A DNA stretch of 38,866 nt from Spirochaetaceae bacterium (GCA_031280035.1 JAITHJ010000040.1:1-38866); one strand, 5' to 3'. Shown: positions 24,249 through 31,992, numbered from the stretch's first letter. The notes: generated by a model from the sequence alone, not told the origin. Program-made: numbers and translations.

Positions 24249-25829
24249 TTATACGCCGAGTATCTTGCAATACTCGTCCAATACGGAGTCTTCCGATTTT
24301 CCCGAAAGCGCTTTCTTTGTTAAAACCTTTCCGAGCTGTACGCCTTCCTGATCGAAGCTGTTGAGATTCCAGAGAAAGCCCTGAAACATCACTTTGTTTT
24401 CGTAGTGGGCGAGCAGCGCGCCGAGTGTTTTGGGCGTAAGCTGTTTTCCGTAAATCAGGCTGGAGGGCCTGCCGCCCGCGAAGTTCTTATTCAGTTCGGA
24501 ACTGGCTTTTCCTTTGGCGAAGGCGACTATCTGCGCGGCGAGATTGGCGTTGAGTTTTTTCTGGCTGGTCGATCCGTCCACTTCGATGTCGTCGCAGCGC
24601 TGGCATTCTTCAAAGCCGATGAACTGGAGCGGCACAACGCCGGTTCCCTGGTGGAGAAGCTGGTAGAAGGAGTGCTGGCCGTTGGTTCCCGGCTCGCCGA
24701 AGACGACAGGGCCGGTTTCGTATTTGACCGGTTTGCCGGCGCGGTTGACGCTTTTGCCGTTTGATTCCATGTCGAGCTGCTGCAGATGGGCGGGAAAGCG
24801 CAGGAGCGCCTGACTATACGGCAGCACGGCGGTACAGTTGTAGCCCATGAAGTTGCGTTCCCACACGCCGATGAGCGCGTCGAGCGCGGCGGCGTTGTTT
24901 TGGATGTTTGGTTCGAGCGCGCCGAGGTCCGCGTCGTGCGCGCCGCGCAGAATCTCGCGGAACGCGTCATGGCCGTAGGCGAACGCCATCATAATGCCGC
25001 CGACAACGGACGTTGCCGAGTAGCGGCCGCCTATGTAATCGTCAATATAGAACGAGCACAGGTAATCTTTGCTCTTTGCGAGCGGGCTGTTCTGGCTTGT
25101 TACCGCGATAAAGTGTTTGCTCGGATCCATTCCCATTCTGGTAAGTTTACGGCGTATCATCCTTTCGTTGACGAGGGTTTCCTGCGTGGTTCCGCTCTTT
25201 GAAACGAGGATGAAAACCGTTTCCTCGTAGTTGAGGGAGGAGAGAACTTTCACGCCGTCGTCGGGATCGACGTTGGAAATGAAATCGGCCTTCATTTTAT
25301 CGTGATGAAACCGGCTGGCCCAGCCTTCAAGGCCGAGGTAAAGGGCGCGCGGCCCCAAATCGGAGCCGCCGATGCCGACCTGAACGATACGGCGCAGCAA
25401 TTTTCCGGTTGAGCCGACTATCTGCCCCCGGTGGATAAGATCGATAATCTCGTATGACCGGTCGAATTCGTTTCTATAAAAAAGTCCGAGGTCTTTGCGC
25501 CGTTCGGCAACCTTGCCGACAAGATCGCCGCGGGTCAGATGGTGCAGTACTTTGCGCCGCTCGCCGGTGTTATAGACCGCGCCGCCGGCCAAAGCCTTGT
25601 ACTTTTCGATGATGTTCTGTTCATCGGCAAGCTCCTGAAGCGCCGCGAGAACTTCGGGGTGTATCCGCTTCGCCGCCCAGTTGTAATGCAGATGCTCGGT
25701 GATAGGCACGTTGCAGCCCCTGACCGTAACGGCGTCCAGCGCGCCCGCGTAATCAAATTTCTCGAATTTCTTCGCGAGTTTTTTGAGCCTCTTATAAGCC
25801 GCCGTTTTATCAAGATTCATAAATTTCAT
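24249..25829 (-). CDS. pgi: Glucose-6-phosphate isomerase
   Basis: A 526-residue cytoplasmic enzyme interconverting glucose-6-phosphate and fructose-6-phosphate. Characteristic stretches are VGIGGSDLGPRALYLG, VSKSGTTQETL, IGGRYSATSVVGG and VFGEPGTNGQHSFYQLLHQG, including the catalytic Glu region and the His. The ORF-track start at 25922 is too far upstream. ATG 25829 is chosen because GGAGG lies 6 nt before it and a sigma-70 promoter sits just upstream. It provides sugar phosphates for glycolysis and for the glycan genes nearby, although no operon link is seen. Confidence 0.96.
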   Translation of the reverse strand: MKFMNLDKTAAYKRLKKLAKKFEKFDYAGALDAVTVRGCNVPITEHLHYNWAAKRIHPEVLAALQELADEQNIIEKYKALAGGAVYNTGERRKVLHHLTRGDLVGKVAERRKDLGLFYRNEFDRSYEIIDLIHRGQIVGSTGKLLRRIVQVGIGGSDLGPRALYLGLEGWASRFHHDKMKADFISNVDPDDGVKVLSSLNYEETVFILVSKSGTTQETLVNERMIRRKLTRMGMDPSKHFIAVTSQNSPLAKSKDYLCSFYIDDYIGGRYSATSVVGGIMMAFAYGHDAFREILRGAHDADLGALEPNIQNNAAALDALIGVWERNFMGYNCTAVLPYSQALLRFPAHLQQLDMESNGKSVNRAGKPVKYETGPVVFGEPGTNGQHSFYQLLHQGTGVVPLQFIGFEECQRCDDIEVDGSTSQKKLNANLAAQIVAFAKGKASSELNKNFAGGRPSSLIYGKQLTPKTLGALLAHYENKVMFQGFLWNLNSFDQEGVQLGKVLTKKALSGKSEDSVLDEYCKILGV

Positions 25830-25856
25830 ACTAATCCTCCGTAATGCTTTGCAGCG

Positions 25857-25885
25857 AGTATACACGCTCGTGTCAAATATATCAA
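25857..25885 (-). promoter_or_regulatory. Predicted sigma-70 promoter of pgi
   Basis: Minus strand: TTGATA (25885-25880), 17-bp spacer, TATACT (25862-25857). Transcription would start near 25850, leaving a leader of about 20 nt with the GGAGG site before ATG 25829. Confidence 0.62.
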
Positions 25886-26011
25886 GAGCGGCGCGCGCGA
25901 GCCGCCTGAGCGCGTACCGCAATGAAAAAAGCGCGCGGGAAAGGGGAGGGCGGACAAGCCGGAAGAGCGCGCCTTAAAGCGCGGGGAACGCGAGCGCCTT
26001 TAAGTAGGAAA

Positions 26012-26053
26012 GGCGTACGTACCGGTGTGAACGGCGTGCGTACCGGAGCGCCG
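26012..26053. repeat. Two 21-bp units upstream of the hypothetical gene
   Basis: GGCGTACGTACCGGTGTGAAC (26012-26032) is followed directly by GGCGTGCGTACCGGAGCGCCG (26033-26053). The first halves are nearly identical. They precede the larger array at 26179-26388 and share its period. Confidence 0.6.
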
Positions 26054-26061
26054 CGCGGCTC

Positions 26062-26091
26062 TTGACGCGCGCGTTCAGGCCGTGATAAACT
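26062..26091 (+). promoter_or_regulatory. Predicted sigma-70 promoter
   Basis: TTGACG (26062-26067), 18-bp spacer, TAAACT (26086-26091). An AAGGAG follows at 26094-26099, and a 26-codon frame begins with GTG at 26109 (VNEVDTNAVSVGANHAG...), but it is probably part of the repeat. The transcript would run through the 21-bp array into the gene at 26444. Confidence 0.4.
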
Positions 26092-26178
26092 CCAAGGAGA
26101 GCGCGTGCGTGAACGAGGTTGATACAAACGCCGTCAGCGTTGGCGCAAACCACGCCGGAGTTTACGCCAACGGCAGTC

Positions 26179-26388
26179 CAGCCGCGTAAACCTTGAACGC
26201 GGCGGCGTGAACGGAGTATGCGGCGGCGTAAAGATAAACCGCCGCGGTATAAGGATAAACCGCGGCGGCGTAAAGGGAGAGCGCGGCTGTGTGAACGGAG
26301 GGCGCTTCGGCGTAAGGGGAGGGCGCGGCGGCGTAAACGAAGTATGCGTAGGCGTAAACGGAGAGCGCGTTTGTATAAACGGCGTCAT
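26179..26388. repeat. Intergenic array, ten degenerate 21-bp units
   Basis: Cut at 26179, 26200, 26221, 26242, 26263, 26284, 26305, 26326, 26347 and 26368, each piece is 21 bp and most share the pattern CGGCGGCGTAAACGGAGAGCG. On the + strand one frame reads as a Gly/Val/Arg-rich heptapeptide repeat (GGRGGVN, GERGCVN). The ORFs over it (26207-26401, 26218-26406, minus 26134-26388) lack ribosome sites and exist in three frames at once, as expected from a period divisible by three. I treat it as non-coding DNA of unknown role. Confidence 0.85.
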
Positions 26389-26443
26389 AACGTACGCATA
26401 AAATAAAAAGACCGGCGTTTTGCCGCGCCGGAAAGGAGTTATT

Positions 26444-27097
26444 ATGGCAAATGGAAAAGATTGGATTCCGAGGAGTGAAGAGAAACTCGTTGAGATGATG
26501 GCCTTCTGGCAGAAAAAACTCGCCGATAAACAGGCGCAGACGCTCTACGAGTGGCCGGAGATCGCCTGTACGGCGCTCATCGCGGCGATTTCGTACTATT
26601 TGGACGCCCGCGCAGCGTATACCGCCGCCCCTACCACGGCGAACCGCGTCGAACGGGACGATTTGAAAAACGCCGCGATCGACGCGGTGCGCAAATTCGC
26701 CCGCGAGCGCATACGAAACAACCCGCTGATGAACGACGGCCAGAAAAAACAGATGGGAATCACCGTGCAGGACAACGAACCCTCCCCGATACCCGTGCCG
26801 GAAACCGGCCCTGAAAGCGAAGCGATGATTAGCGCCCGCGAACCGGGCGTGGTAAAGGTGAAGTACCTCGGCGCGAAGCCCTACGGCGTTGACCGGATAG
26901 AGATTGCGTGGCTCGTTTCACACACCGCCGTCGACAGCCCCGACCAGCTTACCAGCAACCAGACCTTCCCGCGCAATCCGTGGGAGCATACGTTCGGCCA
27001 CGACGAGCGCGGCATGAAGATGTACTATTCTCTGCGCTATTTGACCAAGACCGGCGCAAGCCATTGGTCGGACGTGCGCGAGGTTGTCATCCCCTGA
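26444..27097 (+). CDS. Conserved hypothetical protein with a fibronectin-III-like C-terminus
   Basis: A 217-residue protein without signal peptide. ATG 26444 is chosen over 26420 because AAAGGAG lies 5 nt upstream. The N-terminal half is helical (SEEKLVEMMAFWQKKLADKQ) and contains RNNPLMNDGQKKQMGITVQD, then a Pro-rich linker (EPSPIPVPETGPE). The C-terminal 80 residues look like a beta-sandwich ending in YYSLRYLTKTGASHWSDVRE, as in fibronectin-type domains. Similar proteins occur, as I recall, in Bacteroides and treponemes from gut samples; function is unknown. It lies after a 21-bp array and its own predicted promoter, and before the glycosyltransferase cassette. A weak hairpin (27101-27119) follows. 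Confidence 0.75.
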   Translation: MANGKDWIPRSEEKLVEMMAFWQKKLADKQAQTLYEWPEIACTALIAAISYYLDARAAYTAAPTTANRVERDDLKNAAIDAVRKFARERIRNNPLMNDGQKKQMGITVQDNEPSPIPVPETGPESEAMISAREPGVVKVKYLGAKPYGVDRIEIAWLVSHTAVDSPDQLTSNQTFPRNPWEHTFGHDERGMKMYYSLRYLTKTGASHWSDVREVVIP

Positions 27098-27121
27098 TCG
27101 CGCAAGGCCGCCCTTTGCGTA

Positions 27122-27150
27122 TTGAAGTCTTTTGAATCGCGGGGTATACT
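27122..27150 (+). promoter_or_regulatory. Predicted sigma-70 promoter of the glycosyltransferase cassette
   Basis: TTGAAG (27122-27127), 17-bp spacer, TATACT (27145-27150). The ATG at 27158 is 7 nt beyond the -10 box, so the mRNA would be leaderless. The ORF-track start (TTG 27122) is in fact the -35 box. Confidence 0.62.
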
Positions 27151-27157
27151 CGCCTTT

Positions 27158-28186
27158 ATGACTACCAATGACGCATACGGCGCGGGCGCCGCCGCCGCCG
27201 GCGCGGATTGTGCCGCCGCCGGCGCGAAAACAGGCGCGGTTTTCCTCTCCGTTGTCGTCCCCTGCTTCAATGAAGAGGCGGCGATAAGGCTGTTTTACGC
27301 CCGCTGCGCGGAAATTCTTCCCGAAATGAAGATACCCTGCGCGCGGGGGGGGGGGGGAGTGAGTTTTGAGCTCGTGTTTGTCGATGACGGCTCGAAGGAC
27401 GGCACGCTGGAAGTTCTGCGCGGCCTTGCGCGCGCCGATGAGCGCGTTCATTACCTGTCGTTCTCGCGCAATTTCGGCAAAGAGGCGGCGATGCTCGCCG
27501 GATTGAGGGCCGCCGCCGGCGATTATACGGCCGTTATGGACGTTGACGGGCAGGATCCGGTGGATCTCGTCCCCGAAATGCTCGCCGTTGTCGCCGCCAA
27601 AGACGCCGACTGCGCCGCCACGCGGCGGGTTGACCGCGCCGGAGAGCCGCCGGTGCGCTCGTTCTTCGCCCGCCGCTTCTACGCGCTGATGGCGAAGATC
27701 ACCGACATCGACATTGTTGACGGCGCGCGGGATTTCCGCCTGATGAGCAGAAAATACCGGGACGCCGTTCTCTCGCTGCCCGAGCGCGGGCGGTTTTCTA
27801 AGGGGATTTTCCCCTGGGTCGGCTTCAAGACGCGGTGGTTTGAATACGAAAATATCGAACGCGCCGCCGGCGATACAAAATGGTCGTTCAAAAAACTGTT
27901 TTTGTACTCGCTGGACGGCATTATCGCGTTCTCCGCCAAGCCGCTCGCGTTCGCCGCCGTCTGCGGCTTCGCAATGTGCGCCGCCGCGCTCGTGTTTATG
28001 GGCGTGATTATTGTACGAAAATTCATGTACCGGCTCCCCGACTCAGGCTGGTCGTCGATTATGTGCGCCGTGATTTTTACCGGCGGCGTTCAGCTTGTCG
28101 CAACGGGTATTCTGGGGCAGTACCTCGTGAAAATATACGCCGAAGTAAAACAGCGCCCCCACTACGTAATACAGGAGGCGCGGTAA
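27158..28186 (+). CDS. GtrB/DPM1-like polyprenyl-phosphate glycosyltransferase with a G13 tract
   Basis: A 342-residue family-2 glycosyltransferase with SVVVPCFNEEAAIRLF, ELVFVDDGSKDGT, the DxD-like VMDVDGQDP, a GARDFRLMSR motif and two C-terminal membrane segments (about residues 265-290 and 300-325). This is the architecture of GtrB/ArnC/DPM1, which load a sugar onto polyprenyl phosphate at the cytoplasmic face. ATG 27158 is chosen from the promoter position. A run of 13 G (27345-27357) encodes Gly residues between the first alpha-helix and the VDDGS strand. It is in frame, so the gene reads ON; length change would cut the protein after about 70 residues. It starts a tight operon with the next two genes. 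Confidence 0.93.
   Translation: MTTNDAYGAGAAAAGADCAAAGAKTGAVFLSVVVPCFNEEAAIRLFYARCAEILPEMKIPCARGGGGVSFELVFVDDGSKDGTLEVLRGLARADERVHYLSFSRNFGKEAAMLAGLRAAAGDYTAVMDVDGQDPVDLVPEMLAVVAAKDADCAATRRVDRAGEPPVRSFFARRFYALMAKITDIDIVDGARDFRLMSRKYRDAVLSLPERGRFSKGIFPWVGFKTRWFEYENIERAAGDTKWSFKKLFLYSLDGIIAFSAKPLAFAAVCGFAMCAAALVFMGVIIVRKFMYRLPDSGWSSIMCAVIFTGGVQLVATGILGQYLVKIYAEVKQRPHYVIQEAR
27345..27357 (+). repeat. Poly-G tract, 13 G (switch, ON length)
   Basis: Thirteen G near codons 63-67 of the GtrB-like gene, in a loop before the VDDGS motif. Gain or loss of one or two bases would end translation early and might also reduce expression of the coupled genes downstream. Confidence 0.9.
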
Positions 28187-28924
28187 ATGGATTTGCGCGA
28201 AAGCATGCTTGAGAATAAACGCCACCCGTGGGAATTATCACGGGCGGATTGTCTCTTTAACATCGTCAAGAAACATCATTTGAATACCGCCGCCGATATC
28301 GGAGCCGGCGACGGATTCTTTATTAAGAAGCTTGCCTCCGTTATTGCCGGCGGCCTCTACGCCGTTGACGCAGGCTACGCCGAAAAAGAAACATTTTCCG
28401 GCGGCATTCATTATAAAAATGATATTTCCCTCCTGCCCGAGCCTGCGGGGGGGGGGGGGAGCGGAATAATTCTCATGGATGTTCTTGAACATGTTGAAGA
28501 CGATGCGGCGTTTCTTGATAAAATCCTTGAGAAAACCCCCGAAGACGGCTTGATTATCATTACCGTTCCGGCGTTTCAGTTTTTGTTTTCCGCCCATGAC
28601 CTGTTTTTGAAGCATTACCGCAGATACAATAGAAAAACACTGCGCGCTTTGCTGGCCCGCCGTGTGCATATAGAAAAATGCCATTACTTTTACGCAAGCC
28701 TCTTTCTGGCGCGGGCCGCCGGATTCTTTATAAAACGAAAACAGCTTTCAGGTATCGGAACGTGGCGTTTTTCAGAAACAAGCGTTGTAACGCGGTTTAT
28801 TCGCGCTGTTCTGAATTTCGATTTCTATCTGTGCGCCTTTCTCGCGCGGTTTCACTTCTATCCGCCCGGTCTGTCATTGCTTGCCGTATGCCGGAAGACA
28901 CGCGAAAACCGACATTCAAGATAA
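28187..28924 (+). CDS. Class I SAM-dependent methyltransferase with a G13 tract
   Basis: A 245-residue methyltransferase. Motif I is AADIGAGDGFFIKKL, the acidic end of the second strand is in LYAVDAGYAE, and motif IV is IILMDVLEHVEDD, followed by GLIIITVPAFQFLFS and HYRRYNRKTL, as in UbiG-like sugar or lipid methyltransferases. AGGAGG lies 8 nt before the ATG, which directly follows the GtrB stop (TAAATG). A run of 13 G (28447-28459) encodes Gly residues just before motif IV, in frame (ON). From its place between two glucosyltransferase-like genes it probably methylates the sugar or lipid intermediate of this pathway; the acceptor is not known. Confidence 0.87.
   Translation: MDLRESMLENKRHPWELSRADCLFNIVKKHHLNTAADIGAGDGFFIKKLASVIAGGLYAVDAGYAEKETFSGGIHYKNDISLLPEPAGGGGSGIILMDVLEHVEDDAAFLDKILEKTPEDGLIIITVPAFQFLFSAHDLFLKHYRRYNRKTLRALLARRVHIEKCHYFYASLFLARAAGFFIKRKQLSGIGTWRFSETSVVTRFIRAVLNFDFYLCAFLARFHFYPPGLSLLAVCRKTRENRHSR
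28447..28459 (+). repeat. Poly-G tract, 13 G (switch, ON length)
   Basis: Thirteen G in the methyltransferase gene, in the loop before LMDVLEHV. Truncation there would remove the catalytic half of the enzyme. Confidence 0.9.
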
Positions 28925-28942
28925 TTATAAGGAGACAAACCT

Positions 28943-30688
28943 ATGTTTTTCAATCGTACTATTACAAGCCGCGCCGGTGATTTTTTCAACCGCATCCGTC
29001 CGCCTGTGATACGCAGGGATAAACGGATTATCGCGCTGTTTGTGTTGTTTTTTTGCGGCTGCGCCGCGGTAACGCCCTCTTTTATGCGCGCGTTTATCAT
29101 TGAACTGGCCGAGCGCTTTGTGGTACACAGAAAGCTGACCGCGCCGGTTTGGATGGAATTTTTGCTGCAGGCGTCAATAAAAAGTGTAGCGCTGTCTGTT
29201 CCGGCTCTTTTAGGATACCTTTTTATCGACCTTAAAAAAGGTCTTGAAAAACAGCCGGCGGCGGATTTTTACCGCAGGGCGTTTATAAAGCCGGTTTCCG
29301 GTATGTTTGTACTGTACGCGCTGGGAATGACGAGTATTATCCGCGCTGATTTTCTGTACGGATACGATGATATATTGAGGGCGCTTAGTATAAGGGGGCG
29401 CGAATGGGATTTCAGCCGGCACGTTACCAATTCTCTTGCGGTGATTCTTCATGCGGATACCCGCCCCGCCGATATATCGCCGCTGCCGCAGCTGCTCGCC
29501 GCGCTGTTTCTTGCCGCCGCCGGCGTCCTGCTCGTTTACGCCGTATCCGGCGGCAGAATAACCAAAACCGCCTGCTTTGTAAGTTTATCCGCAGGCCTCT
29601 CCCCGCTCTTTCTTGAATGTCTTGCCTTTAAATTCGATGCGCCCTATATGGCGCTGTCAATTCTTGTCAGCGTTGTTCCGTTCTTATTCGTTAGGGATTT
29701 TGTGGTTTTTTCATTCGTTTCGTTCGTTTCGCTCCTCGTTATGACTATGACGTACCAGAGTTCTTCGGGCATCTATATTATCGTCGTGATTGTTTTGTGC
29801 CTGAAGGCTTGGAACGAACGGAGCGAAACCGGTAAACGGATACTTTGTTTTGCGGGAGTTTCCGCATTGTCGTATTCGCTCGCTTTGGTCTATTTTCGCG
29901 TGTTTTTTATGGAGTCGTTTACAAGACAGAATATAACGACGGATGTTTTTTCTGCCGGCCGCTTGTTTTCCGGCGTTCTGGACAATGCCGTTGTGTATAT
30001 GCGGACTGTAAATAACGACTACGCTTTAGTATGGAAAATTCTGACGATTCTTGTCTGCGTAATGTTTTTGGTAAAAACAGCGGTTTCAACAAAAAGAAAT
30101 AAGGCCGCCGCGCTTGCCGTTTCTCTGGCGGCGCTCACCGCAATGTGCGTCCTTTCCTGCGGCGTTTATTTGGTTTTATCAGGAATGAACTTCTACCGGC
30201 CACGTTACCTGTATGGATTCGGCGTGTTCATTGCCATAGCGGGAATTCATGCCGTTCATGGGGAGGGGGTAATTGGAAAGATAACGGCCGTTCCCGCCGT
30301 TTTATTAAGCTGGTGTTTTGTGGTATTTTCGTTTTTATACGGCAATATGCTTTCCGATCAAAGAAAATACAGTGATTTTAGAGCCGGTATTTTGGTACAT
30401 GATTTGTCGGTGTTGTTTCCCCAAAGAACGGGTGAAAAGATAAAAATAGAAGGCGGCGAGGGCCTTGCTCCGTCTATTCAAAATAGAGTGGCGCGCTATC
30501 CGATACTGCCCAAACTTATTATGACGCGCATCGTGCCGTCGTACAGTGTTCATTATCTAAAAGGTTATTACAACTTCGACCTGCAAGACGATGAACAGAT
30601 AGAAGACGCCGGTTTGGATACCATGCTCGATTCATACTATCACACAATAAAAAGCGACGGAAACCGTATCGTAGTGATACTAAAATAA
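28943..30688 (+). CDS. GtrC/GtrII-like multi-pass glucosyltransferase
   Basis: A 581-residue membrane protein with about ten hydrophobic segments. The loop FLYGYDDILRALSIRGREWD followed by membrane segments, and MTMTYQSSSGIYIIVV later on, fit the glucosyl-transferase domain found in GtrII/GtrC-type proteins that move a sugar from the polyprenyl-phosphate donor to a growing glycan on the periplasmic side. AGGAG lies 9 nt before the ATG, 18 bp after the methyltransferase. With the GtrB-like gene it forms a donor-loading and transfer pair. No separate GtrA flippase is seen. The gene has no homopolymer tract itself, but polarity from upstream switches could affect it. Confidence 0.8.
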   Translation: MFFNRTITSRAGDFFNRIRPPVIRRDKRIIALFVLFFCGCAAVTPSFMRAFIIELAERFVVHRKLTAPVWMEFLLQASIKSVALSVPALLGYLFIDLKKGLEKQPAADFYRRAFIKPVSGMFVLYALGMTSIIRADFLYGYDDILRALSIRGREWDFSRHVTNSLAVILHADTRPADISPLPQLLAALFLAAAGVLLVYAVSGGRITKTACFVSLSAGLSPLFLECLAFKFDAPYMALSILVSVVPFLFVRDFVVFSFVSFVSLLVMTMTYQSSSGIYIIVVIVLCLKAWNERSETGKRILCFAGVSALSYSLALVYFRVFFMESFTRQNITTDVFSAGRLFSGVLDNAVVYMRTVNNDYALVWKILTILVCVMFLVKTAVSTKRNKAAALAVSLAALTAMCVLSCGVYLVLSGMNFYRPRYLYGFGVFIAIAGIHAVHGEGVIGKITAVPAVLLSWCFVVFSFLYGNMLSDQRKYSDFRAGILVHDLSVLFPQRTGEKIKIEGGEGLAPSIQNRVARYPILPKLIMTRIVPSYSVHYLKGYYNFDLQDDEQIEDAGLDTMLDSYYHTIKSDGNRIVVILK

Positions 30689-30726
30689 CTCTTTTCTTGA
30701 TGTCCGATTGAGATAGGCGCGCTGTC

Positions 30727-30756
30727 TTTTCACTGATGATATTTTTAGCGTATCAT
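30727..30756 (+). promoter_or_regulatory. Weak candidate promoter of the FmdE-like gene
   Basis: TTTTCA (30727-30732), 18-bp spacer, TATCAT (30751-30756). ATG 30763 lies 6 nt after the -10 box, so the mRNA would be leaderless; this favours 30763 over the in-frame ATG at 30736. Confidence 0.38.
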
Positions 30757-30762
30757 TTACTA

Positions 30763-31323
30763 ATGATTGAATTAGTTAATTCTTTTGAAGAAGATCTTAA
30801 CGCCGCTGTTGAGTATCACGGGCATTTGTGCGCGGGACAGATTATAGGCGTGCGAATGGCGCGGCTTGGTTGCGCGGAACTTGGAATCGCCGCGCCCCGT
30901 TCATACCGTGATTTGTTCGTGTTTGTTGAGGTTGATCGCTGCCTTGCCGACGCTGTAAGCGTGGTTACAGGATGTAAAATCGGAAGGCGGCGTTTAAAAT
31001 TCGTTGATTACGGTAAAAGCGCCGCCGTATTTGCAGATAACGCGGCAGGCGCCGCCGTTCGTATTTCCAGCAAGCGCTGGATAAAAGTTCCAGAGAATGA
31101 AGAACCACTTGATTATTTTAACATCATATCGGATGCGGAGCTGTTTCGTGTTGAACAGGTAAAAATTGGCATTCCGCCGGAAAATCTTCCCGGCCCGCCT
31201 GTAGAAAAAGTTTTATGTTCACTATGCGGCGAGTATATTACGGATAAAAGACATATATTAAAAGAAGGAAAAGCGTTTTGCAAAGCGTGCGTATATGGCT
31301 CATATTACACTATTACAGCATGA
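30763..31323 (+). CDS. FmdE-family protein with a C-terminal zinc finger
   Basis: A 186-residue protein. The FmdE domain is shown by EYHGHLCAGQIIGVRMA near the N-terminus and VDRCLADAVSVVTGCKIGRR with conserved Cys and His. The C-terminus has a four-Cys zinc finger (LCSLCGEYITDK ... FCKAC). FmdE domains were first described in a formylmethanofuran dehydrogenase subunit but are widespread in bacteria without that pathway, often in relation to molybdenum enzymes; nothing of that kind is visible here. The alternative start is 30736. It overlaps the convergent DUF445 gene by 11 bp. Confidence 0.82.
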   Translation: MIELVNSFEEDLNAAVEYHGHLCAGQIIGVRMARLGCAELGIAAPRSYRDLFVFVEVDRCLADAVSVVTGCKIGRRRLKFVDYGKSAAVFADNAAGAAVRISSKRWIKVPENEEPLDYFNIISDAELFRVEQVKIGIPPENLPGPPVEKVLCSLCGEYITDKRHILKEGKAFCKACVYGSYYTITA

Positions 31324-31987
31324 TTATTGTAATGAACGCTTCCAGCGCGCCTATCATAAATCCAAGCATAGCACCAAAAATGTTTATCCATTTAAGCTGA
31401 CCTGATAGTATATTAAGTATGAGGCGCTCAACGTTGATCATATCCATAGAGTCTATGCGGCTGCGTACTGTTCTCTTTATATCAAGCGATTCGGTTATAT
31501 GCGGTATTTCTTTAAGTACATGATCGTACAGTTCATCAATATGTTTTTCTGATAAAATATATTTCTTTAACGATTCGAGCATCGCTTTTGACACGGTATT
31601 TCTTATATTTTCCAGAGAATCCGTAAAGAACGAAAAAATATTTTTACCGGCAAAGGCCGTTTGATCAAATTTGAGCATATAATGCTCTAGAATATTTTCA
31701 GTAATATGCAAGAGCGTTTCTTTGAATTTGTTCTTGAATTCCGGCGTCTTACAACGCTCCATTATTGTATCCGGCGAAAGCAGCTCACGTTCAACCATAC
31801 AGGCGATGCTTTCTGAAAGTTCATGCCTATTACGCGGAATTAATCCCGGAGTAAACGGTATATGCATTTTAAATATATGCAATTCTTTTAGCGGACGAAA
31901 AAGCATTTTAACTGCGATAAAATTCGTTACATATCCTATTGCCGCGCCGGCTATCGGCGTTACAATACAAATAAATAATACTTTCAT
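31313..31987 (-). CDS. DUF445 family membrane protein
   Basis: A 224-residue protein with one N-terminal membrane segment (IVTPIAGAAIGYVTNFIAV) and one at the C-terminus (FGAMLGFMIGALEAFITI). The stretch AVKMLFRPLKELHIF and FTPGLIPRNRHELSESIA are signatures of DUF445 (YheB-like). The middle is helical and probably extracytoplasmic. Function unknown in the family. It lies 5 bp after the lipoprotein gene, as the last of a four-gene minus-strand run from 33135. Confidence 0.85.
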   Translation of the reverse strand: MKVLFICIVTPIAGAAIGYVTNFIAVKMLFRPLKELHIFKMHIPFTPGLIPRNRHELSESIACMVERELLSPDTIMERCKTPEFKNKFKETLLHITENILEHYMLKFDQTAFAGKNIFSFFTDSLENIRNTVSKAMLESLKKYILSEKHIDELYDHVLKEIPHITESLDIKRTVRSRIDSMDMINVERLILNILSGQLKWINIFGAMLGFMIGALEAFITIIML

Positions 31988-31992
31988 TGATT

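Noticed and set aside
26109-26189. 26-codon GTG frame after AAGGAG
   Set aside because: Low-complexity and in register with the 21-bp array; too weak to call a peptide, although it could be a leader.
26207-26406. Overlapping + and minus ORFs (62-84 aa) over the array
   Set aside because: Three frames are open at once because of the 21-bp period; no ribosome sites.
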